A stretch of DNA of 64,000 nucleotides from Takakia lepidozioides (taxonomy: Eukaryota; Streptophyta; Takakiopsida; Takakiales; Takakiaceae), in assembly GCA_030704615.1 (NCBI GenBank), contig CM060731.1:80890756-80954755 (forward strand), given 5' to 3'. Below the pieces are notes generated by a model. That model saw nothing but the letters and a program-made list of their open reading frames with translations. It had not been told where the DNA came from and did not search any database. Numbering within the stretch: position 1 is the first letter of the stretch; each line of letters begins with the position of its first letter. Positions 59,291 through 64,000 of the stretch are shown here, one piece after another. Made by a program: the position numbers and the translations under genes.

Positions 59291-59790
59291 CGTTAATGCG
59301 GGAGCTTCTCTTTAGCCCTCCCAGATGCTTCCTATTTAGGGCATTTAGGCCCGTCCGAGCTCGAGTCGAGGCCCTAGCATTTAGAACCAAAGTCCTTCCA
59401 AGGCTGTGTTAGAATAGGATTATCAAATTGCACCGTGCATATCTCTCTTGCAACATCTAGGGGATTCGAACCCAGTCCGGTGGGGGAGAATGGCGGTTTT
59501 GAAGTATTTTTTTTATCTTTGAACAACTCTCTCCGAAGAAGGCGAGTCGGGTGGTTTTGAAGTATTTTTTGGTTTTTTCTTTTAATTTTTTCCCTCCTCT
59601 CTCCCGGAAGACTTGAACTCTCTCCGAAGAGGGAGAGCCGAAGACAAATTACTCTTCATCTTTTTCATGTCACTTAAGAGAGTCGTTGACTCCAAGGGAT
59701 ATTAGTGATACCCTAGTATGGGGATTGTGCGAACCAGAGATTCTGAGTTCTTTTATACTCGGGGCGAGTGTTCCCCATTGGTCGCCATAT

Positions 59791-60510
59791 ATGTAGATGC
59801 ATATATTGGTACATATTTATTTTCAGATCGTTTTTGATCTTAAGGCAGACAGTTTAGGCATTGTACTGCCAAAGCAGGGCAGTTTGCGAGTTATCTAGGA
59901 ATCGCTGGTAAAGCACGTAGGAATTTAGATTATGTCTGAGACGACCATGGAGGAGCTCTGGCGTTAAAATGACCATAGGGAGTTGCATCGACAACGAGTT
60001 AGGCTGCCAATTCGGTACCAGTAACGACAACATGCACCTGTTCGAAACAATACATGATGACTGTTCCAGTCCCGGATTGCAATCTCTCTATTCTTCCACC
60101 TTTCAAGCCAGTAGGAGCACGCGGCGAGGAGTCTTGGCAATTGGAGGAAACAATCTGTACAACGATGAAATATCGCGACAAAGCAAGTGCTGCATCGGAG
60201 CAAATGACGGGTGAAGGAGCTTCCCGACGAAGTTTTAAACTCCTCAGCGATGCAAAGTGTGTAGGAGGAAACTCCAGATGATCTGTGACCCAGTGGCAGG
60301 GCCAAAGACCCCCTGGGGGCACCACCAGTATTTTTACTGCCAGGAAGCGGCAGATTGTCTGTATGGCGAAACCATGGAAACCAACCAAAGGTGTGGATTT
60401 TCTTCCCCGATTCCCTTGAGATTTTGTGGGCAGCTACGGGGCATCCAATTATAATTTGTCACCAAGTTTGAGGATTTTGGAGGTGATGAGAGACGACATC
60501 ACATTATCAC
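59791..60510. repeat. 721-bp dispersed repeat, copy 2
   Basis: Begins ATGTAGATGCATATATTGGT and ends CATCACATTATCAC, matching 25527-26247 over its whole length with few gaps. The minus strand carries a 129-codon frame (59999-60388, APSPVICSDAALALSRYFIV, then HVVVTGTELAA), longer than in copy 1, which has an earlier stop. Function unknown. Confidence 0.85.
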
Positions 60511-62792
60511 TCCGGAGGCAGTTGCGAAAAGGCGATTTAATGGAATTCTAGTTCATCCAATGGATGAAATCTAGAAATTCGACCTGCAAGCTGGAGGGAT
60601 GAAAAGACAACCTAGCGCCAACTGGTCATCCATTGGATGGATGAAAAACCAGATTTATCATTAACACCAAGGTTTTCCATCCGTGGTTATTATTCTATGG
60701 GTGTTCTATCGTTTTTAAATTATAGATTCATGTAGGAAATAATAGTTTAAGACTATCCTTCACTAGTTTAAGAGGCCCCAAAAACACAATAAAAGAAGAG
60801 CAAGCTCTTCTTGTTCTTCAATCTAGTCTCATTTCCTTGTTTTGGCCTCTTGCTTGTGTAGTTAGTTTTGAGCTTGAGGGAGCTAGTTCCTAGAGAGTTG
60901 AGCTTGTGGCTCTCTAGTATTAGAAGCAAGCATAGTGAGAGAAGGATAGTCCTAGCTCAAGGCCTTGTGGCCATTTGAGGCAAGAAGTAGAGGAAGCGCT
61001 CCATGAAGTGGGAAACTTGAGGACGAGTAGGAGTGAGCCGGAGGAGGACCAAGCTTGAGTACCATTCTACTGAGCGATTTAGTGCATCCCAAGCACCACT
61101 TGTTTCAGAGGGTGACTTACCATACATTCTTGACCTTTGAATTCATTCATTTCATTTGTTGTTCAAACTTTGTCCAAGGAAAAAAACTTATAAGCATTGT
61201 TTGCTAAAAATCTATAAAAACTAACCCTCTTTCAAAGAGGAGGTGTGTGCATGAAGAGCACAGGTATCACTACGCCAAATCATGGTTTTTTTTACTTTTT
61301 TTTTTGGAGAGTCATGGTTTTCATGACTCAAACCATGATTCAAAGTGGGACAGGCACGAAGAAGTCATGGATATGCCTAAAAAAGGTTGGGTATATGACT
61401 AAACGACTCCGTCAAGTTTGGAATTCAGGTCAACGTGGTTTGACCAAAGAAGAGTAGTGATCATAAGTCACACGTATGCCTTTAAAGGGTAACGAAGCTG
61501 ACTCTAGAGATTTTGGAGCGTGGTCAAACGTTGTTGACTATGGATAATGTCGCGGTGTAGTTGTCTGCATGACTCTTATTTGGTGTCCCAATTAATGATA
61601 GATATTATTTAGTATAAATGCGGAAAAACAAAAACACATTGGATGATTGAAGCGATGTCCGTCACGTGGCATAATCTGCTGCCAAGGAATGTGGAATTTA
61701 GAGCAGGCGGAAGAATATTCCTATATGCATACTACAGAGCGTTAGCTTACATAATCAGATTACAATGGTTTTTTAAGCCATCGATGATCAATGTCATCGA
61801 CTGCCCCAATTGATCTGCACTATGAGTCGTTAGATCAATCGCGGAAATTTCACGGCTCAGCAGAGCTCATCTATTTATCGTTGTTTGATGCCGCCTGTCC
61901 TATTGAGAAGCCCAATCGTTAGAGTCTATGCTACTGAGGAAATGCCACTTATAGAAGGAGGCTGACCACTTTGCTTCTTCGATCTGAGTCTCATGGTAAG
62001 GTTTTTTTGGCTGGTCAGTCACTCGACGCATAGTCTAGAGTCTTTATTTTTCTCCTTGGTGGAGTTTTTCCCCTTGATTCAAGCATAGTGCAAGTCTGCC
62101 ATCTTCATTCTGCTTTCTCTCACAGGGTATTAATTAATGTCGGTTGAATTCCATTACATATGTATTCATTCTCTACGCACGCTCAAAACGCTGAAAAGCG
62201 GGAGTGTAGCAAGCTACGCCACTCCAAGTCGAGGAGGAAAAACAAATTCTATTGTTGCTAGTGTATCAGGACTGTGTACATGTATATTGAACAAAATAAA
62301 TGAACTCGAAATATAGATGGCACAAACACTGCTGATAGAATATGATTGTCAGTAGTCCGACCAGATCACGGAGCATTGAACACTGAGAATAACATGTGTG
62401 AGGAATAATTGGCAACCATTCTCCTAATTGAATTTTTAATCGCAAAACCACAGAGCCATAGCAAATGGGGAAACGAGATTGCACAGAAGGATAATATCTG
62501 CAAGTCACTGAATGGCCAACCAGATAGGTCCGAGTCAAAAGTACAGTTTCAAGTGTTGTACAATCCAGCAGCTGCTGCTCAGTTTTCCCCCCAGTATGAC
62601 AGGCCACTATCTGCCAGAAGGTAAAATATCCCCAATCGAATTGGCGGCTCCAAATACCAAGACGACAAACAAACACGAGCTTATGCCAACAGGGACTTAC
62701 CTTCACATAAGGATTCACTTGCATGCAGAGAAACATCTATGAAGCAAAGTTGAGAGAGCTTGGAGACCACAACCGTCAAGGGCGCCAACTAA
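60511..62792. other. No recognisable gene
   Basis: AT-rich sequence with short frames only. 60540-60660 has repeated CATCCAATGGATGAA-type inverted units. 61270-61370 has several TCATGGTTTT / CATGACT units around a T-run. 60780-61090 resembles LTR or leader sequence in texture, but no ends were found. Confidence 0.35.
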
Positions 62793-63986
62793 CTACAAGT
62801 CTATATCAGGTAGATTGTCTTCATCCTCACTGCTTGAAGTTGAATGTTCCTCACAGTTTGCTTCTTGTGCAGGCACCTTTGTATTCCCAATGGGGGTCTT
62901 GAACAGAGCTTCCATGGCTTTTTCAGTGCCCTCTATTGTAAGGACAGGGCGAGTACATGGTTGTCCACCAATTCGAACATCATCAATGAGCCGAATGGGA
63001 GCTGACATGCCACTGCTATCTGTATTGTCCAATAGTGATGTTGACACATCATGCACCACTCTCAGCGATCGTGGATTCTTCTCCAACACAACCTTCCATC
63101 CTTTTTCTTGCACACAATCTGAAAAAAAAAACCTGTTCATCTTGTGATGGAAACAAGCAGGGTTGATCATTAGCCGGTAACATGTGTTTGAAATTAACTA
63201 GGGTAAACCCAAACTCATCCTTCTTCATGGAGGCATTCCTCCCCACAATTTTTGCACAAACCCACCCACAAACGAAGATGACAACTTTAGTTTTGCCATA
63301 CTCCATTTGCAATATTTCCCACATAGCGCACTTGACAGTCCTCATGTTCAAAGATAGAACTCACCCCACTGTCATATGTGACCAACTGGTTAGATCGGAC
63401 TATGCTGGCCCTGTAGTGGTTCCCATACGCACTCAGTCCCTTGAAGGATACTGCATTCACAGACGGGGGTCTTGACAAATCAATCACTTCCTCCAAGAGC
63501 GCCTCATCATCCCTCATTCCTGCAGCCACATCATCTTCTACAGCCTGAGCCAACCAAGATTGAAAATGAGGCAGTAATTGCAAATGCGTAGGATATTCTG
63601 TGTTCTCAACGTTGTGACCAGGCTCCACGTTGCCAAGTACCTCTCCCCAAAAAGCAAACCGACCTGATTCCACATCTGCTTGGGCTTTTTCATACTTCCT
63701 GCAACCGAGAGTACAAATTTTGTAAATTAACTGTCACTGTCCACCATGAAATGAAATTCATACACATGCAAACTTGCCAAAAAGTGCTAAGGAACAGTAC
63801 TCACTCAATCCAAGGAGCTATGCTCGTGTGGTTGTTAATGACATAATCGTGAATTAGACTGCGCAAATCCACATCCAATTTGTGAGTTCTGCCAGCGCCT
63901 TCGAGGACCTCCCCAGCCACTCCCTCCACTCCCTCGTCCTCATCGGCATCCCAAATTCGCCTCCTGGTTGCGGGGAAATCTGCCAT
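62793..63986 (-). pseudogene. CACTA-type transposon protein with DUF4216 domain, frameshifted
   Basis: Start ATG 63986 (MADFPATRRRIWDADEDEGV). Exon 1 is 63805-63986. An intron with GTGAGT donor and GGTTGCAG acceptor leads to exon 2 at 63698. The middle reads SLIHDYVINNHTSIAPWIEK and LSAYGNHYRASIVRSNQLVT. The DUF4216 part (about 63350-63000) has VRYVG, then in the next frame MEYGKTKVVIFVCGWVCAKI, KKDEFGFTLVNFKHMLPAND and, after a T-run, SDCVQEKGWKVVLEKNPRSL. The frame ends with an acidic tail at 62793. In plants DUF4216 follows the TNP2-type transposase of CACTA (EnSpm) elements. Two frameshifts, near 63325 and in the ten-T run at about 63122, break it; the second could be a sequencing error. 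Any upstream transposase would lie beyond the right edge. Confidence 0.75.
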
Positions 63987-64000
63987 GGACTCGGTACAAA

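Larger units (their letters stand above)
58204..59786 (+). repeat. Putative 3' long terminal repeat of gypsy C
   Basis: A purine tract (AAGGGAAAGG) just after the end of the integrase frame is followed by TGCTAAGGGAGATC. The stretch could end ATTGGTCGCCA before the 721-bp repeat, giving TG...CA ends. There is no second copy in the window to confirm it. It contains three imperfect GATGCGGGGCAAC repeats near 58330-58590 and two direct copies of a 45-bp unit near 59150-59285. Confidence 0.35.

Noticed and set aside
25527-60510. The 721-bp repeats as the two LTRs of one giant element
   Set aside because: No primer-binding site follows the first copy, no polypurine tract precedes the second, flanking bases do not match as a target duplication, and the interior holds unrelated elements in both orientations.
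62266-62736. 156-codon minus-strand frame with an exon-like NPYVK and GTAAGT junction
   Set aside because: The junction resembles an exon end, but composition is not protein-like, no acceptor or further exons could be joined, and it overlaps a simple intergenic stretch.

Overview
The window looks like nuclear DNA of a land plant with a large, transposon-rich genome. The signs are an 18-exon isoamylase (ISA1-type) starch-debranching gene, pentatricopeptide (PPR) fragments of the 'VHG..VKAG' type, fragments with the 'DPSQWWDNR / PNFKHK' signature of plant organellar single-strand DNA-binding (OSB) proteins, a CACTA-type DUF4216 protein, and Ty3/gypsy elements of plant type. My impression is a fern or other seed-free plant rather than a flowering plant, but that is inference. 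No bacterial or organellar gene block is present.

Layout. 1-1370: decayed hAT (DUF659-type) transposase, minus strand, running off the left edge. 4948-15008: ISA1 on the minus strand, the only clearly intact host gene. I could place all 18 exons; their phases agree and they join to an 856-codon frame. 15338-17300: a non-autonomous DNA transposon with terminal inverted repeats, a 6-7 bp target duplication and many TTAGGCAC motifs, lying just upstream of ISA1. 17524-18415: CACTAG minisatellites. 18675-20530: 5'-truncated Ty3/gypsy element whose integrase ends in a (broken) PHD finger. 20816-23673: disrupted gene of the DUF7869-like family with DDE-transposase-like motifs, with a TATA box upstream. 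24976-25526: an unrelated-looking plus-strand coding fragment, cut by a 721-bp repeat whose second copy lies at 59791-60510.

26250-33235: LTR/primer-binding-site remains, G-rich and C-rich arrays, one or two decayed minus-strand genes and PPR fragments. 33236-36560 (plus) and 49113-56608 (minus) hold inverted copies of one Ty3/gypsy family. Its ~0.85-0.89-kb LTR carries a CACAGCC minisatellite, and it encodes an extra unrecognised ORF between LTR and gag. Between these copies lie more PPR fragments, tandemly duplicated OSB-like exons, a long decayed minus-strand gene of an unrecognised family (39979-44312) with G-rich arrays inside and upstream, and two tRNA-derived SINE-like units. 56609-58160 is a third gypsy remnant (plus) with an exon-like insert inside its integrase, followed by a putative LTR. 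The right edge (62793-63986, minus) is a CACTA-type DUF4216 reading frame with two frameshifts.

Overall, one working metabolic gene sits among layers of nested mobile elements. Most other coding signals are broken; several breaks fall in homopolymers and could be assembly errors. All family names come from recognising motifs by eye, not from a database search.
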